38,989 bases of DNA from Eubacteriales Family XIII. Incertae Sedis bacterium (lineage in GTDB: Bacteria; Bacillota; Clostridia; Peptostreptococcales; Anaerovoracaceae). Shown piece after piece: positions 31,408 through 38,978 of this stretch. Under the pieces are notes generated by a model, which saw nothing but the letters and a program-made list of their open reading frames with translations, was not told the origin of the DNA and did no database searches. Made by a program: the position numbers and the translations under genes. Each line of letters opens with the position of its first letter. Positions within the stretch are counted from its first letter, which is position 1. The DNA is taken from NCBI GenBank assembly GCA_031272365.1, contig JAISTX010000050.1:1-38989 (forward strand). The letters run 5' to 3'.

Positions 31408-32727
31408 ATGGATGAGGGGCGGCGGGTTGCTTTTTTGGTGCTTCGGGACGTCGAGGCGAAGGGGGCTTACGTCAATCTTTCGCTCCGGGCGCAGCTTTCG
31501 GGCGTGGCGGTCGCGCACGCGCCGTTTGTCCGGGAGCTTGTCTACGGCACGGTGCGCTGGAAGCGGCGGCTTGACGGCATCCTCGCGCAGTTCACGCGGG
31601 CGCCTTTGGAGAAGACGCAGCTGCCGGTGCTGGTTTTGCTGCGCATGGGGCTCTACCAGCTCCTGTACATGGACTCGGTGCCGGACCACGCGGCGATTTC
31701 GCAGAGCGTGGAGCTGGCGAAGCGGTTCGCGCGGGGGCGCGAGGGGTTTGTGAACGGGGTGCTGAGGAGTGCGCAGCGGATGCTCCGCGAGGGCGGGCAG
31801 CAAAGCGCCCCCGCCGGGCACGCTTTGCTGCCCGCCTCTGCTGCTTCCCTTGCGGAGGCTTATAGTTTTGAGGATTGGATCGTGGAGATGTGGCTGGAGG
31901 AGCTGGGCGGCCCTGGGCGGGTGGAGCGGCTGCTTGCCGCGCTCAATGAGAGGCCGCGGCTTTTTTTGCGGGCCAATACGCTGCTGACGGATGCGGTTTA
32001 TTTGCGGGATGAGTTTGTGAAGCGGGGGTTTGAGGCGGAGGTTGTAGGGGATTCACGCGGGCGGATGCAGTTCGCCCCCACCTCACTTGTTGTTTCGGGG
32101 GAGGGGGTGCTTGCCACCGAGCTTTACGCGGAGGGGCTGTTCACCGTGCAGGACCTGGGGGCGCAGCGGGTCGCCGGGGCGCTGGGCGCCCTCCCCTGGG
32201 AGACGGTCGTGGATGTCTGTGCGGCCCCCGGCGGCAAGACGGCCGTCCTTGCGCAGGACATGAAGAACGTGGGGCGCATCGTCGCCACGGACATCCACGC
32301 GAACCGGGTGCGGCTGATTGAGGGCGAGATGAAGCGCCTCGGGATCACGATCGTGGAGGCGCGGGCGCGGGACGCGCGCGAGCCGTGGCCGGCGCTCGCG
32401 GGGCAGGCCGACCGCGTCCTGGTGGACGCCCCTTGCTCGGGGCTCGGGACGGCGCGCCGCAAGCCCGAGGTGAAATACAAGCCGCCGCAGCCGGATCTGC
32501 CGAAGCTGCAGCTGGAAATCCTCACGGCCGCTTCGGCGTTCGTGAAGGAAGGCGGCGTCCTGCTCTACGCGACGTGCACGCTCGTAAAGCGTGAAAACGA
32601 AGGCGTCGCGCAGGGCTTTTTAGACGGAAATTCATTATTCGAAAAGGTGGGGGAGGAGACGCTTTTTCCGGACGAGGCCGGCACGGACGGGTTTTATTAC
32701 TGTTTGATGAAGAAGAATAGTGGGTAG
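31408..32727 (+). CDS. rsmB: 16S rRNA m5C967 methyltransferase RsmB
   Basis: RsmB (Sun) methylates C967 of 16S rRNA. The 439-residue protein has an N-terminal NusB-like RNA-binding domain (about 1-150) and a C-terminal SAM-dependent methyltransferase domain. The methyltransferase motifs are DVCAAPGGKTAVLAQ, the catalytic DAPCSGLGTARRKPEVKY and YATCTL with the second cysteine. ATG 31408 lies within the end of the transposase-like gene (8-base overlap). Between the two domains a REP-like palindrome (32058-32081) is read in frame as GRMQFAPT. Codon use from about 31800 to 32100 is somewhat less GC-rich than around it. The rlmN gene that usually follows rsmB in Bacillota is absent here. Confidence 0.94.
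   Translation: MDEGRRVAFLVLRDVEAKGAYVNLSLRAQLSGVAVAHAPFVRELVYGTVRWKRRLDGILAQFTRAPLEKTQLPVLVLLRMGLYQLLYMDSVPDHAAISQSVELAKRFARGREGFVNGVLRSAQRMLREGGQQSAPAGHALLPASAASLAEAYSFEDWIVEMWLEELGGPGRVERLLAALNERPRLFLRANTLLTDAVYLRDEFVKRGFEAEVVGDSRGRMQFAPTSLVVSGEGVLATELYAEGLFTVQDLGAQRVAGALGALPWETVVDVCAAPGGKTAVLAQDMKNVGRIVATDIHANRVRLIEGEMKRLGITIVEARARDAREPWPALAGQADRVLVDAPCSGLGTARRKPEVKYKPPQPDLPKLQLEILTAASAFVKEGGVLLYATCTLVKRENEGVAQGFLDGNSLFEKVGEETLFPDEAGTDGFYYCLMKKNSG
32044..32081 (-). repeat. REP-like palindrome, copy 3 (in rsmB)
   Basis: The reverse complement of 32058-32081 matches copy 1 at 21 of 24 bases. An outer GTAGGGG at 32044-32050 pairs with CCCCCAC at 32075-32081, so the palindrome may be larger. 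It is read in frame as GRMQFAPT. Confidence 0.7.
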
Positions 32728-32749
32728 CGCACGGCGCGGCGGTTTGGGT

Positions 32750-32755
32750 TATAAT
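32750..32755 (+). promoter_or_regulatory. -10 box just upstream of prpC
   Basis: TATAAT ends ten bases before the prpC ATG at 32766. Transcription from here would begin about 3-4 bases before the ATG, a very short leader with at most a partial ribosome site (AGGGA). No -35 is visible. Confidence 0.45.
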
Positions 32756-32765
32756 AGTAGGGATT

Positions 32766-33518
32766 ATGATTAAGTATGGATTCAAAACGGACGTCGGCAA
32801 ACGGCGTGATGGGAATGAGGACGCGATGCTTGTGCTGCCGAAGGCCGGGATCTTCGCGGTGGCGGACGGCGTCGGCGGGCAAAACTCGGGCGAGATCGCG
32901 AGCCGCAAGGCGATGAGCGGGGTGGAGGCGTTCCTGTCGGACAACCCGTTGTCGGAAGCGGCGGCGCTGGAAGGCAAGTACTGGGACGGCTGGATGCGCG
33001 ACTATTTCACGCGCTGCCTCCGGGAAGTCAACAGGCAGATCGTGGACTTCGCCGTGTCCGACGCGGACCTGAAGAGCATGGCGACGACGGCCGTGCTGGC
33101 CTGTTTTGATGTGGGGCGGCTGTGCATCGTGAACGTCGGCGACAGCCGCGCCTACGTGCTGCGCGCGGGGGCGCTCACGCAGCTGACGGAGGACCACACC
33201 TACGTCAACAACCTGATCCGGGCGGGCCAGATCACGAAGGCGGACGCGCGTACCCACCCGCAGAAAAACATCATCACGCGGGCGCTCGGCGCGGCGCTGG
33301 AGCTCGAGCCGGATTTCTACCGGTTCGACCTCGAAGACGGGGACCGCGTCCTGCTTTGCACGGACGGCCTCCATGGGGAGCTTACGGATGGCGAGATCAC
33401 GGAGATCCTCGCCGGGGGCGAAACCCCGGCGGGCATATGCCGTGCGCTCGTGAAGGCGGCGAATGCGAGTGGCGGGAACGACAATATCACGGTGATCTGC
33501 ATCGACTACAAGGCGTAG
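32766..33518 (+). CDS. prpC: PP2C-type Ser/Thr protein phosphatase
   Basis: The 250-residue cytoplasmic phosphatase reverses phosphorylation by the neighbouring kinase. It has the PP2C metal-site motifs RDGNEDA (residues 14-20), ADGVGGQNSGEIAS, TTAVLACF, VNVGDSRAYVL, CTDGLHGEL and GGNDNITVI. Length and motif order match Stp/PrpC of Bacillota. The kinase gene starts 33 bases after its stop. A -10 box lies just upstream, so the phosphatase-kinase pair may have its own promoter besides operon transcription. Confidence 0.95.
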   Translation: MIKYGFKTDVGKRRDGNEDAMLVLPKAGIFAVADGVGGQNSGEIASRKAMSGVEAFLSDNPLSEAAALEGKYWDGWMRDYFTRCLREVNRQIVDFAVSDADLKSMATTAVLACFDVGRLCIVNVGDSRAYVLRAGALTQLTEDHTYVNNLIRAGQITKADARTHPQKNIITRALGAALELEPDFYRFDLEDGDRVLLCTDGLHGELTDGEITEILAGGETPAGICRALVKAANASGGNDNITVICIDYKA

Positions 33519-33551
33519 CTTTTTGGGGCAGGAATAGACGAGGAGGGACAT

Positions 33552-36074
33552 ATGGCGAATCTGGTTTTGGCGGATAGGTATGAAATCATCGAGAAGATCG
33601 GTGACGGGGGCATGGCTGTCGTGTACAAGGCGCGCGACCGCCTGCTCTCCCGCTTCGTGGCGATCAAGATCCTGCGCAAGGAGCATATCACGGACACGAC
33701 GTTCGTGAACAATTTCATTCGCGAGGCCAAGGCGGCCGCGAGCCTCCTGCATCCGAACATCGTCACGATCTACGACGTCGGGCGCGACCGGGACGTGTAC
33801 TACATTGTCATGGAGTACGTGGAGGGGCGCGCGCTGTCGGACGTGATCGCGGCCGAGGCGCCGCTGGACTACAAGCGGGTCATCAGCATCGGCAAGCAGA
33901 TGGCGTCGGCGCTGTCGCTCGCGCACCGCAACAACATCATCCACCGGGACGTCAAGCCGCACAACATCCTGATGACGGCGGACGGGACGGCGAAGATCAC
34001 CGACTTCGGCATCGCGAAGGCGATGGGGGACGGCACGATCATCAGCGAGAGCGGCATGATCATGGGGTCCGTCCATTATTTCTCCCCCGAGCAGAGCCGC
34101 GGGCAGTACGTGGACGAAAAATCCGACATCTATTCGCTCGGCATCGTGCTGTACGAGATGCTGACGGGGCGCGTGCCGTTCGACGCGGACAACCCCGTGA
34201 CGATCGCGGTCATGCATATGAACGACTCGATCATCCCGCCGAGCCGGCTCGTGACGGGCGTGCCGCCGGGGCTCGACCAGATCGTGCTGAAGGCGACGGC
34301 AAAATACCAGAGCGACCGCTTCGGCAGCATCGACGAGATGTACAAGGCGCTCGACAATGTCAATTTCATCACGGGCATCATCGACGACCCCGTGATCGCG
34401 GGCTTCGTGAAGCCGACGAACCTGTCGGAGGACAAGCCGGGGCAGGGCATGAGCATCGCGGCGGGCGCGCCGCTGGCGTATGACGAGGAGGAGGCCTACC
34501 TCGGGGCGGCCGGGGAGGGCGATGCTTACGACGGCCCCCCGACGCGCGCGTCCTCGAACGCGGCTTCCGTCGCCAAATACGAATACGTCGGGCGCGAGGC
34601 GCCGCCGGCCGCGGAGGAAGAGGCCGAGGAGGAAGAAGACGAGGACGAGGAGGCGAAGCCCGGGTTCATCTCGGCGATCATCGACATCTTCAAGGGCAAG
34701 GGCGGCGACCTCCCGATGAAGTGGAAGGTCCTCGCGATCGCGGCGGCGGTCATCGTCGCACTCTTGATCAGCTGGCCGATCGCGCGGGCGATCAGCGGCG
34801 GGGGCAGCGGCCAGGTCGTCGTGCCCTATGTCTACGAGATGACCCAGGAACAAGCGACCGATGAGCTGGAGAACCTGGGGCTTGTCGTGGAGGTCGTGGA
34901 GGAGGAAATCGATCCGGACGGGGTGATCATGGTCAAGAAAGTGCAGTCGGCGAGCGTTTCTGCCACCGGCGATTCGGGGAGTGACGAGGAGACCGTCACG
35001 ATCATGCCGGGTCAGGTCAAAGAGCAGGATCCAAAGCCCGGCAAGACGGTGAAAAAGGGCTCGACCGTCACGATCACGGTCGCTGTGGCCAAGGGAATCG
35101 AGGCCCCGGTCATCGAGGACAATGAGGAGGACGATGGCGAGTACAAGTCGGTGCCGACGCTTACCGGCATGACGAAGGAATCCGCGGAGGCCGCCATCAA
35201 GTCGGCGGGCCTTCGGACCGGGAATGTCACCTATGCGGCGAGCGATACCATCCCGGAGGGGCAGATCATGGCGCAGTCGCCGAAGGCCGGCGAGAGCCTG
35301 GAGAGCGGGCGCGCGGTCAGCTTTACGATCAGCACCGGGCCGGCGATGACGGCGATACCGACCGTGGCGGGCAAGTCGCGGGATGAGGCTTCGTCCGCGC
35401 TGGTGGCGGCCGGGTTCACGATCGGCAATATCACGGAGGAGGACAGCGAGGCCTATGTGGCCGGGCAGGTGATCCGGACGGAACCCGCGGCGGCCACCAA
35501 GGCGAAGGCCGGCTCCGCGGTCTCCATTGTCATCAGCAAGTCGGTCAAGCTCAGCGATCTGCGCGGCGAGGTGTATGCAACGACGGACGAGATTGAAGCG
35601 AAGATACCGGGCGGATCCTATCTCAAGTGGGAGTTTACCACTGCTAACAATACGGCCGCAGCGGGTACTATCATTGAAATGACGCCGAACAGCGGTATCG
35701 TGAAAGGTGGTACAACGGTCAAGGTTGTGCAGTCCAACGGGACGCCTGCGGCGTCGGTGACGAGCGTCACGGTGTCGCCTGCTTCAGCCAAGATCTCACT
35801 CGACGGATCTGCCGATCGTACCGAGTCATTTACGGCGACCGTGGCCGTGACCGGCAATGCTGCCAAGACTGTGAAGTGGTCATTAGAAAGAAACCCGTTC
35901 GGTGTGATGATTTCGGATACCGGAGTTGTGACGGTGCCGAAGAATACGCCTGCGGACACAATCATTGTGCGCGCGACGTCTACGGTGGACCCGTCGAAAT
36001 ACGGCGAGGCGACTATAACGGTGGAAGTGATACCAGCACCGGCGCCTGCCGCTGCCGCCATACCTGAGCCATGA
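33552..36074 (+). CDS. prkC: PASTA-domain Ser/Thr protein kinase with an added C-terminal Ig-like domain
   Basis: The 840-residue membrane kinase senses cell-wall fragments and controls growth, germination and division in Bacillota. The kinase domain is residues 8-270: GDGGMAVVYKA, VAIKIL with the ATP lysine, HRDVKPHNILM, DFGIAKAM and SPEQSRG. An acidic juxtamembrane stretch (about 340-385) precedes one membrane helix (390-415). Outside the cell are a PASTA repeat with an insertion (about 420-515), two regular PASTA repeats (530-595, 599-662) and a divergent fourth (664-730). Residues ~733-840 look like a Big_2-type Ig fold (VTSVTVSPASAKISL..., ATSTVDPSKYGEATITV), followed by a Pro/Ala tail. 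The last ~450 bases are less GC-rich than the rest of the gene. AGGAGGGACAT precedes the start. Confidence 0.93.
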   Translation: MANLVLADRYEIIEKIGDGGMAVVYKARDRLLSRFVAIKILRKEHITDTTFVNNFIREAKAAASLLHPNIVTIYDVGRDRDVYYIVMEYVEGRALSDVIAAEAPLDYKRVISIGKQMASALSLAHRNNIIHRDVKPHNILMTADGTAKITDFGIAKAMGDGTIISESGMIMGSVHYFSPEQSRGQYVDEKSDIYSLGIVLYEMLTGRVPFDADNPVTIAVMHMNDSIIPPSRLVTGVPPGLDQIVLKATAKYQSDRFGSIDEMYKALDNVNFITGIIDDPVIAGFVKPTNLSEDKPGQGMSIAAGAPLAYDEEEAYLGAAGEGDAYDGPPTRASSNAASVAKYEYVGREAPPAAEEEAEEEEDEDEEAKPGFISAIIDIFKGKGGDLPMKWKVLAIAAAVIVALLISWPIARAISGGGSGQVVVPYVYEMTQEQATDELENLGLVVEVVEEEIDPDGVIMVKKVQSASVSATGDSGSDEETVTIMPGQVKEQDPKPGKTVKKGSTVTITVAVAKGIEAPVIEDNEEDDGEYKSVPTLTGMTKESAEAAIKSAGLRTGNVTYAASDTIPEGQIMAQSPKAGESLESGRAVSFTISTGPAMTAIPTVAGKSRDEASSALVAAGFTIGNITEEDSEAYVAGQVIRTEPAAATKAKAGSAVSIVISKSVKLSDLRGEVYATTDEIEAKIPGGSYLKWEFTTANNTAAAGTIIEMTPNSGIVKGGTTVKVVQSNGTPAASVTSVTVSPASAKISLDGSADRTESFTATVAVTGNAAKTVKWSLERNPFGVMISDTGVVTVPKNTPADTIIVRATSTVDPSKYGEATITVEVIPAPAPAAAAIPEP

Positions 36075-36087
36075 TGAGGCGCATGCG

Positions 36088-37038
36088 TTGACCGAAGGGC
36101 TGATCGTCAAGGCGCTTTCCGGGTTCTATTACGTCGAGGCGTTTGAGGACGGGAAGGCGGCCGGAAACGCCCGGGCGGGGTGCGCCCCTACGGTGTACCA
36201 GTGCCGGGCGCGCGGGCTGTTCAAGAAGGAGGGCGCGACGCGGGTCACGCCGCTCGTCGGGGACAGGGTGCGCTTCGACGTGACGGACGAGAAGGACGCG
36301 GAGGGCTACGTGACGGAGATCCTGCCGCGCCGGAACGCGTTCATCCGCCCACCAGTCGCAAACGTGGAGGTTTTCCTCGTGACGGTCGCGGCGAAGGACC
36401 CCGACCCAAACCCCGAGCTCACGGATCGCTTCCTCGTCAGCGCGGAGGCGGCGGACGCGGAGGCGGTCGTGGTCGTCAACAAGGACGACCTGTCGCCGGC
36501 GGCCGCGCGGAAGATGGCGCAGATCTACCGGGGCGTGTACCCGGTGGCGGTCGTGTCGGCGCAGACGCGCGAGGGCACGGATGCGCTGTGGGAGATGATC
36601 AAGGGCCGGACGGTCGCGTTCGCGGGCGCGTCGGGCGTCGGCAAGACGAGCCTGCTCGCGTGCTGGGCCGAGGATCTGGCGGCGTCGATGGAGACCGGGG
36701 AGGTCAGCCGGAAGACGGGGCGCGGCAAGCATACGACGCGGCACGTGGAGATCTTCCGCTGCGCGGACGGCACGCTGCTCTTCGACACGCCGGGCTTCTC
36801 TGCGTTCGAGCCCGCGGAGGCGGCGAACCTGGCGGCCGGGCGCATGGACATGCTCTTCCCGGAGTTCCTCCCGTACCTCGGGGGATGCCGTTTCGACAAT
36901 TGCTCGCACACGCACGAGCCGGGCTGCGCGGTGCGCGCGGCGCTCGAGGCGGGCAAGATCCGGCAGACGCGCTACGGGTCGTATGTGAAAGTACTGGAAG
37001 AGGTGGAAAAATGGCAAAATTATCACCATCAATCCTGA
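36088..37038 (+). CDS. rsgA: Ribosome small-subunit GTPase RsgA
   Basis: RsgA helps final maturation of the 30S subunit. The 316-residue protein shows the circularly permuted GTPase order: NKDDLS (G4) near 131, GASGVGKTSLL (G1) near 182 and DTPGFSAFE (G3) near 232. The zinc knuckle CRFDNCSHTHEPGCAV follows. The N-terminal OB fold contains TPLVGDRVRFDV. A REP-like palindrome at 36172-36191 is read as ARAGCAPT in the early OB-fold region, where other RsgA proteins usually run straight from the first strand to YECRARGxFRK. The start is TTG 36088, with GAGG eight bases upstream; no ATG is in frame nearby. It overlaps rpe by 28 bases. Confidence 0.93.
   Translation: MTEGLIVKALSGFYYVEAFEDGKAAGNARAGCAPTVYQCRARGLFKKEGATRVTPLVGDRVRFDVTDEKDAEGYVTEILPRRNAFIRPPVANVEVFLVTVAAKDPDPNPELTDRFLVSAEAADAEAVVVVNKDDLSPAAARKMAQIYRGVYPVAVVSAQTREGTDALWEMIKGRTVAFAGASGVGKTSLLACWAEDLAASMETGEVSRKTGRGKHTTRHVEIFRCADGTLLFDTPGFSAFEPAEAANLAAGRMDMLFPEFLPYLGGCRFDNCSHTHEPGCAVRAALEAGKIRQTRYGSYVKVLEEVEKWQNYHHQS
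36172..36191 (-). repeat. REP-like palindrome, copy 4 (in rsgA)
   Basis: The reverse complement reads GTAGGGGCGCACCCCGCCCG. It has the same two ends as the RAYT copies (GTAGGGGCG and CGCCCG) and a shorter, different middle. It is read in the same frame as the rsmB and second RAYT copies (x-A-P-T). Confidence 0.7.
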
Positions 37039-37676
37039 CGGCGGATTTTACGAATCTGGGCGAGATGCTTCAGGTGCTGGAACGGCACCCCGCGAGCGGG
37101 TGGCTGCACCTCGATGTGATGGACGGCGCCTTCGTGCCGAACATCTCGTTCGGGCCGCCCGTCATCCGGTCGCTCGCCGGGAAGACGAAGCTGCGGTTCG
37201 ACGTCCACCTGATGGTCGAGGAGCCTGGGCGCTTCATGGCCGACTATGTCACGGAGAACACGGAATACCTCGTCGTGCACCAGGAGGCCTGCCTCCATCT
37301 GGACCGCACGCTCCAGCTGATCCAAAGCCTCGGCGTGAAATGCGGCGTCGCGCTGAACCCGGCGACGCCTTTGAGCGCGCTGGAATACGTGCTGGACAAG
37401 GTCGACCAGGTGCTCGTGATGGGCGTCAACCCGGGGTTCGGCGGCCAGTCGTTCCTGCCGGTCGCCCTGGCGAAGATGAAGGCGCTTTCGGAATGGCGCC
37501 AGGCGCGCGGGCTCGATTTCAAGATCGCCACCGACGGCGGCGTGAACGCGGGGAACCTCCAGGAGATCGCGGCGGCCGGGGCGGACATCATCGTGGTGGG
37601 CTCGGCGATCACAAACGCGGAGGACCCATCGGCGGTGCTGGAGCAGTTCGGCTCCATACTGGAAGGGGGCGCGTGA
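37011..37676 (+). CDS. rpe: Ribulose-phosphate 3-epimerase
   Basis: Rpe interconverts ribulose-5-phosphate and xylulose-5-phosphate in the pentose phosphate pathway. The 221-residue TIM barrel has the expected motifs: LSPSILTADF, HLDVMDGAFVPN, DVHLMV, VMGVNPGFGGQ and DGGVNAGN. Metal ligands are His and Asp in these motifs. ATG 37011, with AGAGG upstream, starts 28 bases inside the rsgA gene, so the two are translationally linked; lgt begins at the last base of the rpe stop codon. Confidence 0.96.
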   Translation: MAKLSPSILTADFTNLGEMLQVLERHPASGWLHLDVMDGAFVPNISFGPPVIRSLAGKTKLRFDVHLMVEEPGRFMADYVTENTEYLVVHQEACLHLDRTLQLIQSLGVKCGVALNPATPLSALEYVLDKVDQVLVMGVNPGFGGQSFLPVALAKMKALSEWRQARGLDFKIATDGGVNAGNLQEIAAAGADIIVVGSAITNAEDPSAVLEQFGSILEGGA

Positions 37677-38581
37677 TGGAATCCCCGGGCAGGGTCGCGT
37701 TCAGCGTCTTCGGCATCGACATCATGTGGTACGGCGTGCTCATCGCGGCGGGCATCTTGCTCGCGTTTCTGATCATTTACAAACGCGCGCCCGTCTACCA
37801 CGGGCTTTCGCAGGACCGCACCTTCAATTTCGTCATCCTCATCGTGCTGGCGGCGCTCGTCGGCACAAGGCTGTACTACGTGGTCTTCAACTGGGATTAT
37901 TATTCGGAAAACCCCGCGAAGATTTTCGCTTTCCGCGACGGCGGGCTGGCCATCCACGGCGGGCTGATCGTCGGCGCCCTGATGGGGGCGCTGCTGTGCC
38001 GGATCTACCACGAGCGCTTCCTCAACCTCATGGACCTGTGCTTCACGTGCATCCCGCTGGGGCAGGCGATCGGGCGGTGGGGCAATTTCTTCAACTCCGA
38101 GGTCTATGGCGTGCGCACGGACCTGCCGTGGGCGGTGCGCATCGACGGGGAGCCGATGCACCCGCTGTTCCTGTACGAGTCGATTTGGTGCTTCCTGCTG
38201 TTCCTGTTTTTGCTGCGCGTGGACAACCGGCGCAAGTTTTTCGGCCAGTCGTTCTTCCTCTACTGCATCCTCTACTCGGTCGAGCGTTTCTTCGCCGAGG
38301 GGCTGCGCATCCCGGAATACAGCCTGATGGTGCATTTCCCGTGGGGCGAGTACCGCCAGGCGCAAGTCCTGTCGCTGGTCGTGATCGTGGCGGCGGCGGC
38401 GCTCTATGTGCTGATGTACCGAAGGGCAAAAGCGGCCGGCTTCCCGCAGGTGAACGCGGCGTGGGAGGGAGCGACTGCGGTGGAGGACGAGACGGGAACC
38501 GAGGTGAAAGCCGAGGCGGAAGCCAAAGCCCGAAGCGGGGACGGAACCGAGGCGGAAGCCAAAGCCGAGCAAAGCGAGTGA
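37676..38581 (+). CDS. lgt: Prolipoprotein diacylglyceryl transferase
   Basis: Lgt moves diacylglycerol to the lipobox cysteine of prelipoproteins in the membrane, and would modify the SH3b lipoprotein of this window. The 301-residue protein has several membrane helices, the HGGLIVG motif and the signature GRWGNFFNSEVYG. The last ~45 residues are a hydrophilic Glu/Ala/Lys-rich tail made of partly repeated units (AEAKA), not part of the catalytic fold. The start ATG shares its A with the rpe stop (TGATG). GTG 37673 is an alternative start. Confidence 0.95.
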   Translation: MESPGRVAFSVFGIDIMWYGVLIAAGILLAFLIIYKRAPVYHGLSQDRTFNFVILIVLAALVGTRLYYVVFNWDYYSENPAKIFAFRDGGLAIHGGLIVGALMGALLCRIYHERFLNLMDLCFTCIPLGQAIGRWGNFFNSEVYGVRTDLPWAVRIDGEPMHPLFLYESIWCFLLFLFLLRVDNRRKFFGQSFFLYCILYSVERFFAEGLRIPEYSLMVHFPWGEYRQAQVLSLVVIVAAAALYVLMYRRAKAAGFPQVNAAWEGATAVEDETGTEVKAEAEAKARSGDGTEAEAKAEQSE

Positions 38582-38649
38582 AGCGGCCGGTATTTGAAAT
38601 TGACCGCTGCGCCGCGCCACGGAAAACACGACCTGGGAAAAATCCCCTC

Positions 38650-38678
38650 TTGCCTATTGGCAATGAAACGGTTATGAT
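38650..38678 (+). promoter_or_regulatory. Promoter of the AbrB-like antitoxin gene
   Basis: -35 TTGCCT (38650-38655), a 17-base spacer and -10 TATGAT (38673-38678) lie about 40 bases before the start. The -35 is the same hexamer as at the gltBD promoter. Confidence 0.65.
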
Positions 38679-38717
38679 TGTGGTAAGGAATGCATGGAAT
38701 CCAAGGAGGGATTCGGA

Positions 38718-38978
38718 ATGGAAGTTGCGAAGATTACTACAAAAGGCCAGCTGACCATACCCGTCGATATCCGCCGCAAGATGAATTTGAAGGACGGGGA
38801 CAAGGTCATCTTTCTGGAGCAGGACGGGCGTTACTATATCGAGAACGCCTCGCTGGTCTCCATCACCCGAGCGCAGGAAGCGTTCGCGGGGGAAGCGGAG
38901 CGCCTCGGCCTGAAAGACGAACAGGATGTAGTGGATATGATCAAAGAAGTGCGCCGCACCCGCCGGGAGAAACGATAG
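38718..38978 (+). CDS. AbrB/SpoVT-family DNA-binding protein, probable antitoxin
   Basis: The 86-residue protein has an N-terminal swapped-hairpin AbrB domain (AKITTKGQLTIPVDIRRKMNLKDGDKVIF, written here in full as residues 4-32 only by its key parts TKGQLTIP and LKDGDKV). A charged helical tail (RAQEAFAGEAERLGL..., ending RRTRREKR) would bind a partner. ATG 38718 is chosen because AAGGAGG lies eight bases upstream, while an in-frame ATG at 38694 has no ribosome site. The stop overlaps a GTG start by one base (TAGTG), the usual layout of an AbrB antitoxin followed by a PIN toxin. Confidence 0.85.
   Translation: MEVAKITTKGQLTIPVDIRRKMNLKDGDKVIFLEQDGRYYIENASLVSITRAQEAFAGEAERLGLKDEQDVVDMIKEVRRTRREKR

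Larger units (their letters stand above)
30906..31415 (+). mobile_element. REP-associated tyrosine transposase (RAYT, IS200/IS605-like) gene inside the fmt-rsmB operon
   Basis: The 169-residue product is a Y1-HUH enzyme of the RAYT/TnpA-REP group. It has the early motif YDYAKGGMYYITVCAK, the HUH motif MPNHVHMLI (His90, His92), WQKSYYDHVARDEKDYLRI with the likely catalytic tyrosine at 131 or 132, and ENNPAKWELD. Such enzymes nick single-stranded DNA at REP hairpins. Two REP-like palindromes are part of its own coding sequence (residues 49-57 VGANCVRPQ and 98-106 DGRTQFAPT). The gene overlaps fmt by four bases and rsmB by eight, so it is translated as part of the operon. It is clearly lower in GC than both neighbours. 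I see no flanking insertion-sequence ends. The frame is intact, with no sign of decay. Confidence 0.88.
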
